Positions 1-14,400 of a stretch of DNA of 64,000 bases are shown one piece after another. The notes beneath the pieces were generated by a model that was not told the origin of the DNA, searched no databases, and was given only the letters and a program-made list of their open reading frames with translations. Each line of letters opens with the position of its first letter. Positions within the stretch are counted from its first letter, which is position 1. A program made the translations under genes and the position numbers. The DNA comes from Circinella umbellata. Taxonomy: Eukaryota; Mucoromycota; Mucoromycetes; Mucorales; Lichtheimiaceae. Where the stretch lies: the NCBI GenBank assembly GCA_025093555.1, contig JAIWNF010000021.1:310001-374000 (forward strand), in the 5' to 3' direction.

Positions 1-1315
1 TCCGGTAAAGTTTCTGGTGTAAACGACTTCACAATTTCAATCAATGCTCGGCATAATATATAGACAGATGCTAACTATAACGTAGATATGAGTTGCTATT
101 CATTACTGTTATTGACAAGGTATTTCTAATATAATCAAAAACGAAACTAACCGATTGTCTCTCTTTAAGAATTGAAGTAACATCTTTAGTTCGTGATAGT
201 GGTGCTGATTCACTAAATAAATCCAATATGTTACCATCCTAATACTATTCACCCTCTTTTTTTTTTTGTAATGGAATTGGTGGGTTTTTTTTTTGTTACC
301 TGACACGACGTACGAGAGTAGGATCAAGAGGTTCAATCTTTGCCCTCCGCCATCGCATTACCGCATCAATAACTTGTTTTTGTTGAGAAGCAGCAAGAGA
401 TGATAATGATTTTATTAATTTATCAAAAGTTTTATCAGCATCTGATGCTAAGATTTTCCGAAAATCCACTTCTATATCCTATTCATATATAATTGAAAGG
501 TGAAGGTGAGAGAGAGAATTTGTTAGTTGATAAAAATGTCTTAGTGTCAAAAAATAATTTTACATTTTTTTCGTTCCGCAAAGCAACGCATATACAGCAA
601 ACTAATACTACTTTATAGAACGAATGAATATCGCATGAATTTAAATATTACTTACTACACCCGTGTTTAATATCAATTTCATTTTTTTATCAGCAATTGT
701 TTCAAATTGAGAAAATACAACGCTTAAAGCATAGTCGGAACTCTTTCCAGCCTTTCGAATCGGTGGTGTGGGTGGAATGGGTAAGTTACTAGGTGTTGTT
801 GCTATTGTGGTTGTTGTTGTTGTTCTTCGAATAGTTGGAGGTCGAATAGGTGATGCTGTTTCTTCTACAGGAGATCCGTCAAAAAAGTTTGTCGGTGATC
901 CAGTACTACCACTAATGCTAACGTCGGGTCCAAGTGACCGGGGCGATGACTGGAATTCACTTGCTGAACCTAAACTTTGGTTACGATTATTATGGAGTCG
1001 TCGACTTCCAGCGGGTATATTGATGGGTGAAGTTGGATTATTATTATTATTATTATTATTTGAAAATGACATGTTGTGGTCTATAAGTGTGGATGAAGAA
1101 GAACCTTGAGAAGAAGAAAATCCAAGTATTCCGGTAGGGTCGCGATTTATATGTTGTAAACGAGCATTATGGGTATGTGAAGAAGTCGAAGAAGAGGAAG
1201 AAGAAGAGGTTACTACCCCTGCTTGCTGTTGCTGTAGTTGCTGTACTTGTAGCTGTTGATATTGTTTTGGTTGTTGTAACGGTGGAGGTGGTGGAGGATG
1301 TCGACGATTAGACAT
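1..1315 (-). CDS. TAO3: Furry/Tao3/Mor2 cell-morphogenesis protein, N-terminal part (partial)
   Basis: Furry-family proteins are very large scaffolds of the NDR-kinase (RAM/MOR) network that controls polarised growth at the cell cortex. Exons read here: 656-1315 (start), 314-478, 152-238 and <1-74; all joins are phase 0 and the gene runs off the left edge. The first 190 or so residues are low complexity (poly-Pro, Gln, Ser, Asn, Thr). Family similarity starts near residue 195 with VVFSQFETIADKKMKLIL, then KQVIDAVMRWRRAKIEPLD, and after two introns SLASVYILCRALIEIV, all typical of the Mor2/PAG1/Furry N-terminal domain. The ATG at 1313-1315 is the first in a frame free of stops. What is seen is the frame and motifs; the role is inferred from the family. 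Exon ends at 314 and 238 were chosen for phase; a different donor at 300 would break the frame. Confidence 0.85.
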
Positions 1316-2742
1316 TCGAGAAAAGACAACAAGTTGTCAAAAGAAGAAAGAGGAAAAGAAAGAAAAAAAAAATAGAGAGAAAGAGAGAGAACAAGGTGGG
1401 GTTATTCTTATGGTTGTAATATTCTACACAAACCTTTTTTTTTTTTCCTGAAAATATATATAATGGGTTGTTAAGGGTACTATTGGTCTTTTCTTTAAGC
1501 GATTAGAACTCCAATCTATTAAAAGTCAGTCAAAATTTTCTTGCAAGACCAAAATCAGAAATGGTTTTCGAAATGCAAATATGAGAACAAATAGACATTT
1601 ACTAGAGAAGGATATTTTTCGAACTTCCAGATGTTAATATAAAAAGATTTTTATGTAAATGAATATCAAGTTGCGAGATAGAATCTTGTTCAAAAGATGT
1701 TTTTATTCTTAGTGGTGGCTCTCAGTCAAAAATAACCATAATATACATCATTTGATCTTGAAACGCCATAATCGAAATACATTACAGTAAAACCTATGTA
1801 AGCATATTGACCTGCCTTTGAATTATATTCTTATATCTTAATAATGAAAGACTTGACTGTTATCAAGGAGTTTGTTTTTCGTAGTGGTACAGTACTTGAC
1901 TGCATTCTTACCAAGAATGAAAAATTTTAAGATGGATGGTCTTTACTACGTAGTACATACGTAGAAAAATGCTGCTTCTTGGTATCATAATAATGCATTG
2001 GTAACATTATGCCAGTGTTATATACAAAAAAAATACAAGTATCTGTTTATTCATCCATGCCAAAAAAAAAAAAAAGAAAAAAAAAACGATCCTCACGAAG
2101 AATAATTCATTAATGTCTATGTCGCTCACCAAAAGTATGTTGGTCGAAATAAATGCTTGACTAATTAGTAAGTCAATATTCGTTGATATTTGCATTAAAA
2201 ATAAAAGCGCCTAATTTAATCATTGCTAGACTTTTAAGTTATTAATTGACTAGATAAATCTTTGAGATTAAGGTCGTTTATAACTTAGTACGTGATAGAG
2301 TAAATGAAAAAAAAAAAAGAATGAAATATCGCAGTCGTTGCCGTTGGAACCGATGTTTTTCATTGAGTACCCTGGTTAAAAGATCAATGTCAAGCGACTT
2401 TCTATTCCATAATTCTTTTATACCCATGATTTGCTATTACCTCTAATTGAACTTTATAGTTTATCGTTCTTTTTTGATTACATTATAAACTTTTTCAAAG
2501 AACCTCAAAATAAAAACCAAAACTTCATAATTTTAGCTTGATGTATGAAAAAGACCCCGTGGTTTTCTTTAATACATCATGAACATCGCCTACTACTGTT
2601 ACCATAGTTGTCTATATATTGGAAAAGTTCGAGTTTTTGTAATCTATAACGTTGAAATATTTTATGAAAGCAAATTCTTTTCTTTTTTTTAGTTTCTACT
2701 ACTTTTTTATTTATAATATTATGATTATCCATCATTATATAA
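1316..2742. other. Intergenic region
   Basis: AT-rich DNA with several A/T homopolymers and no reading frame resembling a known protein. It should hold the promoter of the Tao3-like gene next to 1315 and the 3' end of the prefoldin gene next to 2743. A CAGTAAAACC string near 1788 recalls ends of pogo/Tc1 elements, but no inverted partner was found nearby. Confidence 0.6.
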
Positions 2743-3684
2743 TTAATTTGATGCTTGTTCTCGAGCCAACCGTCTTTGCTTGACATCCCAGTTGTAAACA
2801 CGTGCAGTATCTAGAAAATTAAAGTAATCATCAGTATCCAATTTTTTTCTTCAAAAAAAAAATAAAAAGAATAGAGAAAATGATACGTACTGACTTCCAT
2901 GGTAGTAATTTGATCCCGTAAAAATTCAAGATCTTCAATAGTATTTCGTAACGAGGTTTTAGCTGTTTCACATTTGGATGAAAGTAAATCTTTTGCTTCT
3001 TCAAAGGTATATTCTAACATGACATTGGCCTAAATAGAAACCTTGTTTTAATTATGTAATCTACAGTTATTTTTATCTTATTTTCCAGTTATATTGTTCA
3101 AACTTACACCTAACCAAAGATAAACGGTCCCAGAAGCCTCCACTTTTGCTTTAGCATACAATGTATCATTTAACTCATAATCAGTATAAACAGGTTCATC
3201 TGATTCTTGCTTTTCGACCAAAAAGTCGACCATAGCAATTGTTTTTTCAATTTCTGGTATCTTTTCTTCTAATACTTTTCGACGTTGTAACATATTGACT
3301 TCCATAAATTTGTATTTACTAAATATTATTATCATTTTTTTTATTTAGTATACAATCTCCTGTCCATATATCCTACATTCCATTTTATTAGTCTTCTTAT
3401 TATTACCTGATAGTTTCTTGAAATTTACGCAATACAACGTCTGCTGGTTCGGCATCTGAAACATAATCTTCAACGCGTTCCTGTCATGTCAATGAAAAAA
3501 AAAAAAAAGAAAGGAGGGTGGGGAAATCAGTCAAGATCATCTTTTTGTTGAAACAATAAATCATAAAACAAATAGTTCTTATTTAAATAGTCAATATGTT
3601 TTTTTTTTCTGGATTGAAATATAGACATACAACGAATGGAGATTTAGGAATACCCCGAGGATTAGCGTCCATCTTGGTTGCCAT
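2743..3684 (-). CDS. PAC10: Prefoldin subunit 3 (VBP1/Pac10/Gim2)
   Basis: An alpha-type subunit of the hexameric prefoldin chaperone, which captures nascent actin and tubulin and passes them to the CCT chaperonin in the cytosol. Five exons: 3631-3684, 3407-3480, 3108-3318, 2891-3029 and 2743-2810, adding to 546 nt or 181 aa, close to family length. Visible signatures: N-terminal helix with FQETISKYKFMEVNMLQRRK, the central hairpin VYLWLGANVMLEYTFEEA, and the second helix ending NTARVYNWDVKQRR. Each exon join is in frame, and two codons (S at exons 2/3, N at 4/5) are rebuilt across introns, which supports the model. The start ATG at 3682-3684 gives MATKMDANPRGIPKSPFV, a typical conserved N-terminus. 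Neighbours are on the same strand but widely spaced. Confidence 0.93.
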
Positions 3685-4187
3685 GGTGTATTATAAAAAA
3701 AAAAGTTGTATATATAAAAAAAAAAGCTGTGAGTTATGTCAAAAAAAAAAAACGATCAAATACTCAAAAATATAAGCGGAGAACTTAAAAAAGTTGGCTA
3801 GAAATTAAAAATATGCTCCAAATTGCCCAGCAAATTGGCTTCATGTGTATGTGTCTGTGTGTTTTTTTTTAATGAGGTGTTTTTTTTAAGAAAAGCAAAA
3901 ATAAAGAAGTAATATCAAATGTTTGAGAATTATTAAACTTCTTTTTCTTATGAAGAAGAAAATAAAAAAACGATACTTTACAGAAAGAGAGAGAAAAAAA
4001 AAGAAGGAATAGAAAAATTGTATTATGTGGGGTTGGTGGAGGGTGGAGAAAGAGGAAGTAGAGAACGACTGTTATAGTTTTGGTTTTAGGGGTTGTGGGT
4101 AATATTTATCTTGATAAATAAAATGATGAATGAATTATTTTAATCGAAATAATTTATTTTGTTTTGCTCGGAAAGGGTGAGGGTGGT
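3685..4187. other. Intergenic region with A/T runs
   Basis: About 500 bp between the prefoldin start codon and the stop of the next minus-strand gene. Many A8-A12 and T8 tracts are present, as in other promoters of this window; no gene is visible. Confidence 0.6.
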
Positions 4188-6096
4188 TTAATTATCAAGA
4201 AGATGACTTTTATCAACCAACTTAAGACCATCATCTTTTTGACCCTTCTTTAATGCTAAACCAAGTTTTTCTTCAACAGGGTCAAAAGTGGTATAAAAGA
4301 GGTTAGTAAAGCTACTACCCAAAATCCAATCACGATCTGATTCACCACGAGCAATACGAGTGGCACAACAATCAGTAGGGGCATCAATCACACGAGTCCA
4401 ATATTGAGGGGGGATTTCAACAGCCCAATCACCCAAATAAAGTTTCAAGCGAGGCATATCTTTGATCTTGCTACACTTGACTTTATAAGTTTTGGAATTT
4501 TCTTGGAACTTGCCACCAAATACTTCATGGAAAATATCAGCTTGATCATATGGCATGGAAATAAAATTTTGTGATGTGCTAATCAAAGCCTTGGCATTCT
4601 TCTTTTGTTGTAAAATGAGATCCATTTCAAAACGAACAAGTGAAATGGGGACTTCCCAATTGGCACTACCAGAGCTGCTGTCAACAAGATCAATATAGGC
4701 AATATCACCTTGAATGGCACTCTTATCAATGCCGCCTAAAAAAGATTATAATTATAGTTGGTATTGTTACTCTATTGATAAAGTAGTAGTATATATATAT
4801 ATATGTATATAAATATATATTTACCAAGAATAAGATAGCCAGCAGGTTCATCATAATGACGCTTGAAGAAACCAAAACCACCAGAGGTAATTTGATCACC
4901 TTGTTCAGGATGTTGTGGTTGTTGATTTTGGTTGTCATTAGGTTGTTGTGGTTGTTGTGCTCCATCATTAGGTAGGCCGGGTTGAGTATTATTACCCACA
5001 GGTAAAGGTTGTGGTTGTTGAGGTTGTTGATTATCATTAGGTGTAGAAGGTGTGGTATTACCAGCAGTACCGTCACTACCGAATCCATTATCACTAGAAG
5101 AAGTAGTGACCATACCGAATTGAGCACTCTGCATACCAGAACCTTGTTGATAGGCGTTGGTTACAAAAGACGATGCAGGTAAATCACGCTTTGCAAGACC
5201 TTGTGCTGCACTAGAATAGATACGTGTTTTATTGAAATCAACGCTACGACCAAGACCAAGATAACCATCTAATTATTTTATCAAGTGGTTTAAATTATTA
5301 GAATATATGTGTACGTATCTATTATAATAATCGAATTAAAAAAATATTGCTGCGTACCAAAGCCTTCATCAAATGCGGTCATTCTATAAGCACCACCAAA
5401 TGGCATATTTTCAACCGAAACACCACCAAACTCAACAGTATCCATATAAATAGAAGTTTCAACACATGCTTCACCATATTGAACCTTGAGTTTTTGACCA
5501 GTTGATACAGAAGTTTCTGAACGTCGAGAATAATATGTACAACGATCAAGACAATTTTCACTCTTACACTATTATTTTTTTTTTTTTTTTAAAAAAAAAG
5601 ATGGAATTAGCTTTCTTTTTTTCGACTAAAGGACAAAAATGAAAGTAAATGAGTATAAAATAATTATAAATACATACACGAGACCCACGAACCCAAGAAA
5701 AACCGGTATCTAAAAGAAAGAAATTTATAAATTATTGAGTTCAACTGCGCATAGATAATATAATTATATGTAATTGCTTACTTGTATCAAATGCCATGGT
5801 AAATTCTTGAGGTGGAGTACCAATTAGTACTTTGCCACCAAGCTAATAAAAGTAGAAATGTTGTGATAATAAGTTTCAATTATAAATAATCTATCCTCAT
5901 GTCGTATCGTTCGAAGCAGAAGTAAAGGAAGAAGAATAAAAAAAAAAAGAGGATGTATTACCACTCCACTATCGAGTTCATCTGCGCTCGCTTTAATAAA
6001 ACCGTCATTATTTCGACGATAAAGAGGGATAGTAGTAAGAGGATCAGCAACAACTGAAGCAGTTAGCGCGGCAATCCATAAAAGTGTTTGACGCAT
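4188..6096 (-). CDS. Secreted pepsin-fold (A1 aspartic protease-like) protein with altered catalytic motifs
   Basis: Six exons: 5962-6096, 5782-5842, 5678-5709, 5358-5568, 4825-5268 and 4188-4735, giving 476 aa. Residues 1-17 form a signal peptide (MRQTLLWIAALTASVVA). Pepsin-family landmarks follow in order: LIGTPPQEFTMAFDT, the flap region KVQYGEACVE..FGGVSVENMPF, FDGYLGLGRS, GYLILGGIDKSAIQG, and DWILGSSF near the C-terminus. The first catalytic motif reads FDTNTGFSWV, so Asp64 is kept but the usual Gly is Asn. The second motif, normally A-[IV]-V-D-T-G-[TS], reads ALISTSQNFISMP, with Ser about residue 347 where the second catalytic Asp belongs. A Pro/Gln/Asn-rich loop lies around residues 225-270. 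Proteolysis is therefore doubtful; a binding, inhibitor or structural role is possible. The DTN motif spans the intron join at 5782/5709, so transcript data would settle it. Confidence 0.85.
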
Positions 6097-7233
6097 TGAA
6101 AACGAATGTTTGTTATTGCTGTTATATGTATGTTATACAGAGGGGAAAAGAGAAAGAATACGAAGAGTAGTAAAGGATAATGTAAAAAGAAAGGAGAGAC
6201 AGGTGAAAGAGAAAGAAAAAAGAAAGTCGAAAAGAAATGAGTAATATAATAGAAAAGAAAAGAAAAAAGGAAGAAGAATAAAAAAAAAGGCGGACGTCTA
6301 AAAGAACTAGAAAAAAATAGAAAAACGTGTGCATGTTATATATACTATGTGAAAGGAACACATATAAGGGAGTTTTTAAATATAAATGCTAATTTAACAA
6401 GAAGTTCGAACTGATACTTATACGCTGTGCTATTTTAAGTCACTTGACTTTCTTTATCATTATCATCCATTTTGTAATTATTTTACTTGACAAGATGGAA
6501 AAGATATAGATGTTTAAAACAGACATAATAAAATAGGTTACTTTGGCAACGCCTCAATTAGATTTTTTTTTTCTCTGTCATAGAAACAAGTATCATAGCA
6601 ACAATTAAATCAAGGTTCCAGATCCATTTAATTTATTTATTTTTAATTTGAAGAGAGAGAGAGAAAGATAATGAATTCCTTTTAAACGAAAAAAAAATTG
6701 GACATCAACATCTTTAACTGGTTTTAAAATCCGATGGACATATTAGAATTCTGAGTGCGCTTTTATTTCGATCGTACTCATCATTTTGGAACCAATGTAT
6801 ACTATATATAGTATCTATCCTTTGGATTTCTGCCAGGTTCAACTGGTTTATAATTTTTCTTTTTTACCTCTTTTTGAATTTCCTGCAGCATTTTATAAAA
6901 TAAAGAATACAAACTCTTGTGTCCCTTATAAATTTGAATATATGGCCATGTATTTTATAAAGAGATTCATGGTAATATACATGATGCAAATGAATAAGAA
7001 AGAAGTATATACATATAAATCGAGAAAAAAAAATATTGGCTGGGTTCCCTGGCCTTTTTTTTTTTTTGACCAGTTCCATGTTGTACACACGTGTACGCTT
7101 ACCCAAATATATTTTTCAGCTGTCCTTTTACGGATTGATGAAGCACAAAGGTCTCGCCCAAACAATAACAATAATTTTTTTTCTTTTTGCTCTCTCTCTT
7201 TTTTTTTGTTAACATTAACAGTTTCTTGATATT
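6097..7233. other. Intergenic region
   Basis: About 1.1 kb between the protease-like gene and the 3' end of ARP6. Polypurine tracts (6130-6260), (GA)n near 6652-6665 and T-runs; several unspliced frames are open on both strands but show only low-complexity Phe/Lys/Leu, so no gene is called. Confidence 0.55.
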
Positions 7234-9200
7234 CTATAGTGATCCAAACTTGTGGCGACAAATTTCACTGCCATATTCAAAATATTCTTTTCGTTGAACA
7301 AATTTCTTTTGTAGATCAGATTTACCACTTAATTCAACGAATCGTTGGCCTCCTTGCCACGCATACTCCGTTGGACTAAGATTATTATATTATCATGCAA
7401 TTAGTAATTTACATAATTATTATTCATATATATATATTATACATAGGAATATAATTCTAATAATAGATTTTTTTTTTCGTAATGAATAGCTTTTTAATAT
7501 TTTTTATTTACCTAGGTGGTTGAGATACTCGTACATCATATTCACTTGGTACCATCATCTGTAGGTCATGAATTCTGTATAGAAAATAAAAAGATTAATT
7601 GTTTCTCATTGTTTTATTAGTATCAAAAATAATAGTTGGATTATGATATTTTATCTTCACATAAATTCACAACACATTCTTACATTCGTTCACGATAGCC
7701 TTCAAAAAGTGTATTACCACCCACCAATACAATATTCGAATAAAATAAGCCATGTGTTTCTATTTATTGTTACACAAAATAAACAAATGAATAGTTAGTT
7801 TTATCATTGTTGTTTTTTATTTTTATTTTCCACATATAAATGGATATAATACCTGGTTCACAAGCATTAACACTTTGTGTAATAGCTTCAGCTAATCCGG
7901 CTTGCTGAATTCCAATATCAGAAGGATGCATTAAAATCTCTGGAATCATAAATCGTTCATTATTCATTGTTAAAATTTGTTCTGTATTCTCTTGTCCCTT
8001 TTGATGACGCCGTCCTCCTCCTCCTGTTGATGAATGTGATGAATTTTCTTGTTTAGGTCGTATATGTCCTTTACTTGTATTAATATAATCAGGTAATACA
8101 TATTCCTGTATGATTGTATTTTGTTGATATGGTTTTTTACAAATATCTAAATCACCAAGAACATCTTGAGAAACATAACAACATTCTTCTTTAACCTGAT
8201 TAATAATAGAAGTTTCTTCCATCATATCATAATACCTGTATATATATATTTTCAATTTTTAACATTAATTGAATAGGTATACACATAAGCACATAATACA
8301 CAAAAGGAATTCATTATTAATGATTATAATTATTGTTTTACCTGAAAGAAACAGTTTCTTTTAATTGATTTGTTAATAATTTTCCTCCAACATTAATTCT
8401 TCGAATAGCTTTTGATATAGGCCTGCCTTTAAAAAAAGGTACAATATGGGTAAATGAGTAACCGGAATCAACGATTAAGGAACAATCAGGGATAGATCCA
8501 GGGCGATCATCGAATAATAACGCAAGATCATTAAAAGTACATAGTTCAGGTGCAATTGTTCTGTAACATGAGGCAAATTCATATTCTTCAAATATAATCT
8601 GATCATAAGCTTCTTGAATATTTTTTAAATTGAAACATGGTTCCGTTATTAATAATCGACTCTCTCTTGGATCAATCTATTCTTTTTGTTTTTTCAATTA
8701 TCATCTCATTACATATTAAGTTCTCTCTTTCTAATATTCCTATTCCTATTATTAATTTTTACCTGAAGCACATTTGAAAATAATCGATTCCATATAGGTC
8801 GTTCAACATCCCAATTTGTAAGAAAACCCTGGGGGGAGGGTAAAAAAATAAAAATAAAAGTAAGATTTGGTGAGTCAAGTGAAGGAAAGAATAAAAAAAA
8901 ATTATATATTATTTATTACCCTTTCAAAAGGAAGTCGATAATATAATGAAGAGAAATCAGTACATTGATCTATTTGATCACCAATATAATTTCTTCTATC
9001 TGTCCGACCACGTATAATCGCGTTAGGAATTATCCTATCATTATAAATAATTCAATACAATTAAAAAAAAAACATCGCGAGTATTTTATTATTTAAATGA
9101 ATGAGTTAGTTTATAATTTTTACCGTGGTGATTCATATTCAACAGTATTTACTTTAAGTGTTGACGCGCCATTATCTAAAATGACAGTATTACTGACCAT
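7234..9200 (-). CDS. ARP6: Actin-related protein 6 (SWR1-type chromatin remodeller subunit)
   Basis: Arp6 belongs to the nuclear SWR1/SRCAP complex, which exchanges H2A for H2A.Z. Eight exons: 9124-9200, 8920-9034, 8763-8828, 8342-8676, 7853-8235, 7684-7759, 7512-7574 and 7234-7375, total 1,257 nt or 418 aa (yeast 438, human 396). Seen: N-terminal ILDNGASTLKV (actin phosphate-1 loop), IIPNAI, the Arp6-typical LIVDSGYSFTHIVPF (phosphate-2), INVGGKLLTNQLKE, YYDMMEETSIINQVKE, LVGGNTLFEGYRERM and C-terminal PTEYAWQGGQRF..EYFEYGS. Every intron join preserves frame. A short Gly/Arg/Gln insertion (about residues 265-285) is the only low-complexity part. It starts 156 bp from histone H3 on the opposite strand, so the two probably share a promoter. 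Confidence 0.95.
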
Positions 9201-10210
<1,010 letters not shown>

Positions 10211-11459
10211 ATATCAAAATAACTACTTTTTTTTCCCTCCACTTTTTCTCCATACGTAGTCCAAAAAAAAAATTCACAAAATGGTTTGATGTATAATTTG
10301 ATTGCATAATAACTTTCCCCAACCATTTCCCCTTCCCCCCGGACAGATTTTATTTTGCGAATAATACGTAAAGCTTTTCTTTCTCTTTTTCTTTTTGCTT
10401 CCACGAGGAGAAGAATATATATTTAATATGAGTATAGAGGAGGTGGGGAAAAAGGAAAATTGGATTAAATAGGATCCAATGAGGCCATGTTTCTATCATT
10501 TGTAATAACGATGATCGTAATACGTTTATACATGTGATCATTGTGAATTCACCATGTGATGTTTATGGTTATGATAAATTATTATATTGAACAATAATAG
10601 CAATTACTCCTAAATTTTAAAGAAAAAGAGGAGGTTATCCCTACTTTTTTTAGGGAGCAAAAAAAAAAAGGTAATGATATATATATATATATATCTAATG
10701 TGCATAACTGACATATTACATATATAAAGTATCTTTGATGATCGATATGAAATAATAAGGACGATCCTTTGTCTATTTATGTATATAATAACTGGATTGA
10801 CAATATCAATGTTTTATTAATGGTGGCGTATTACGTATGTTTATTCAGTAATACGTATATACGTATAAAATTAGTTTATTTCAGAAAATATCTATCTTCT
10901 ATACTACTTGGGTATTTATATACACATACACTTAATTCTATCGTAAAGTTACGTAAGATCAAGGCAGAGTTGACCTTTTGATGATGGATAACATCACAAT
11001 TACGTACAAGTATTATAAGTACAAGATAGATAGATGTGATATCATAATGATAAAATAAAATGCCCCATGATCAGCTAAAGAAATTATATGTTATATAGAA
11101 ATAACCTGAATTCCAAACTCTATAACAAGTCTATTTGAATGTATTCATTGACTTTGTGGATGAGATTAACAAAATATATTTCATTAAGAACAATAAATAA
11201 TATACTTTACTCATTGTGTAATCACACTCTTTTTTTTTTCTTTTCATGGTTCAATATTTATAATGTATATGTGTATATACACGTGTGAGTGTGAGTGTGT
11301 CCTTTATACATGCATTTGGGTTTACTTTTTATTTGTAGTTGTTGTTTCGTTGTTATAAGAGGGAAGAAGAAGAAGAAGAAGAAAATAATAATATTCCATT
11401 TGGGGATAAGGTTTTGAAAGAAAGATAAAAAAAAAAGGTAAATTTTTAAAAATTTTGTT
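10211..11459. other. Intergenic region between convergent H3 and RPN1
   Basis: About 1.25 kb joining two 3' ends. It contains an AT microsatellite near 10678-10694, a GAA-type run near 11365-11382 and T-runs. No coding frame or RNA gene was recognised. Confidence 0.55.
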
Positions 11460-14400
11460 TTATTCTTCCATCATCGCTAATGGATTCTTCTTTAATAAAA
11501 CAATACCTTCCAAAATATTACTCATTGATATATCTATATTGTTAAAAAAATATATATATTATGATTAGTTATTTAATATTATTGATTTCATTATCACTTT
11601 GAAAAAAAAAGTGAATAACTTACATTCATCTGTAGCAAGTTCTGCACGTTCAGAATGAGCGAGAAGAACAGGTGTAGAATGAGTTTGGAAACCAGTAATA
11701 GTCTTGGGTCTACCAGCTTGACCAACAACATCAACGGCCTAATAAATTCATGAAAAATAGGTTTAGTTTTATTTTTTGAAGAATAGAAGATATAAAAAAG
11801 AAATTCATTCTTTGACACTTTACCTGACCAACACGAACTGTTACTGGTAAGCTTTCAAGATTTTCATCAAATGTGATCAAGAAACGTGGGTACATGGCAG
11901 TGACGAGGGAATAGAGCATATAATGGAATCTACCAAAGATAACTATAGAAATATGTGTTATTAGCTACTTTATTTCTTTATAAAGTATAATATCATGAAA
12001 ACTTACAGTGTTTATAGTCGGTCATAGTGATAATACTGCACATCAAACCTGCAACAGCCACAGGGGACATAATTTGTCGGTCGGTATGGAAAGGATTTAA
12101 GGTCATGGTTCCCTTGGCCATATGCAACAAACCTTGAGCAATACGCACCATAAATAAACTGGAAGCATCCTTATGATAGAAACTTGCCAATTGTCGTAAC
12201 ATTTGAGCCAAACGAGCATTATTAGTACCTGCACCGACAAGACCCATAGCAAAAATAGCACTAACAGCAACATCATTGTCATTGTCGTGAGAGTATTTAC
12301 TAAGTGTATCCAAGACATTGACAACGGGATTGGATGCACATAATAAACCTAATGCCAATGGGACGGTCTTACGAATCACGGGCTCACCATAATGCATCTA
12401 TTAGGTACCAAGTATAGATAAGAAAAAGTAGCGAAATGAGTTATATGATCTCATTTTTAAAGTAACAAGAATAATCAATAAGAATGTGCTTTTTTTTTTT
12501 TGTTTGTTCTTACCAAATGATTGAATGTACGAAGAGACATTTCAGAACCAATATCTTCACCCATGGCAATCAATGCAATACCAATTGTAGCAAATGCTTG
12601 ATGTTGATCATCCTCTTTTTCATTATCAATATGATCATTACAAATATGAAGCATCTTTTGAACCTTTAATACGTTTCCGGTACCAGCATACGACAAGACT
12701 TCAACTAAAACTTCAGCTTGTTTACCAAGTGGATGTTCAATTGCTTTTAATGTCTCAATGGTTGCATCCGATGCATCTTGTCGACCTATTATCATTATTA
12801 TTAGTTTATTTCATTTTATTCCATCCATCATCGAACCCTTTCCAACGAAAAAAAAAATATTAATACAAGTATTTACTTACCAAGATACAAAAGTCCTAAG
12901 CCCAAAGCCATAAATCTTGACCAGGTATCTTTAAGATATGAATCTTCGCGTTCCATCATTGTTTGAAGAATAGTACTAGTAATATCACCATCACAAGTAC
13001 CAACAAAGACCATACCCAATGCAAGTGCAGCCAAAGATGATAATTCCATTGATAAAGCAGTATCACTTACAATAGGCAATAACAATTCTGAGATTTCTTC
13101 ACGAGCAGAACCTGCATAAGCAAGACCAATACTAAGCAAGAATGAAAAAAAAATATACGTTAATTTATATCCAAGAATACGCAAACACATATCAGTGAAA
13201 GAAAATGCAAAGGGATTAAAAATTCTTATTTCTTACCCAAAGATAGCAGATTGTTTGATAGTAACACTACCACTTTCAATTGATTCAGTCAATAAAGCCA
13301 TAGCAGAATCAGTTTCTTCACGAACACCTGAATTGACAATACCAATAGCCAAAAGAGCACCCGCCTTGATATTATCATCATCCGAATACATGTATTTATC
13401 AATCACTGTTAAACCTTGTTCAATATTCCACAATAAAATCATACCAATGGATGCAGTAGCACTAATCATACCTAATAAATAAATAGATAAAGAACGGTTA
13501 TTATTTTTCTCCTCTTCCATATTTCCCTGTACTTGAAAGATATTTACCATGATCCTTGGTCTTATAAATCCAATTATTGGTCGATTCAGCATCAGGAATA
13601 ATAAGTTTATCCTTTCCAAAACCAGCATTGACAAAACCATTCACGAAACTTGCAGAAAGATTATTACGAGCTGAGTCAACATTTGCACTAAATGTCATTC
13701 CTAATAATGAATCAATAAGTAAAAATATGAAAAGAATAATTATGTTCTAGTTCAAATAAATAAAAGAAACATACTATGATTTTCCAAATGAGTCTTATAA
13801 ATATCTTCGGGTGTCTTGGGTTCAAGTACATCTAACTCAGTAGCAAGAGCAGTAAAATATTTAGAAAGGTGCAAGTTGTTAAGACATTCATTTAATTCAG
13901 AATCTTCAGTTTCAAGTTGAATTTGTTGACGTGCAAGTTGGAATGCCATTTGTTTTTTCAACAGACTATTCATATAGGCAAAAAAAAAAAAGAGGAGAAT
14001 AGGTTTAGTACAAAGAAAACTTTCTATAGTAAAAATAAAAGATAACTTACGGGTCTTTAGCAGATTCAAAGTCCTCACGGATCAAATCCATATCACGCAT
14101 ACGAATAGACAAGTTTAAAGCTTGTGTAAACTTTTCTTGTTGTTGATAAATTTTACGTGCTGTCTTCATGAATCGAATATCATCTGGTGGAACGAGAAGG
14201 TTGACACATCTAAAAAAGAAAAAAAAATATCAATAGTAATAATTAAATATCTTTTACCATTTCCCTTTCCTTAATATATAAACTAGTTTTAAAAAAAACA
14301 ACTTACCCGACCATATACAAACAAACTCGTTCATAGGTATCCTTATCAACAAATTGTGGCAATTCTTCAATGGATTCTAATTCAAGCAATAAATCCACAG

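Noticed and set aside
768..1109. Open frame on the plus strand
   Set aside because: It is antisense to the low-complexity first exon of the Tao3-like gene and has only Val/Leu repeats caused by reversed Asn/Thr/Gln codons.
1780..1820. CAGTAAAACC string as pogo/Tc1 terminus
   Set aside because: No inverted partner or target duplication could be found within a few kilobases.
6395..6425. GTTCGAAC as a possible tRNA T-loop
   Set aside because: No matching acceptor, D or anticodon stems around it; it is a simple palindrome.
6786..7261. Overlapping open frames of 80-147 codons on both strands
   Set aside because: Lys/Phe/Tyr-rich translations of AT-rich DNA without motif, splice context or protein-like composition.
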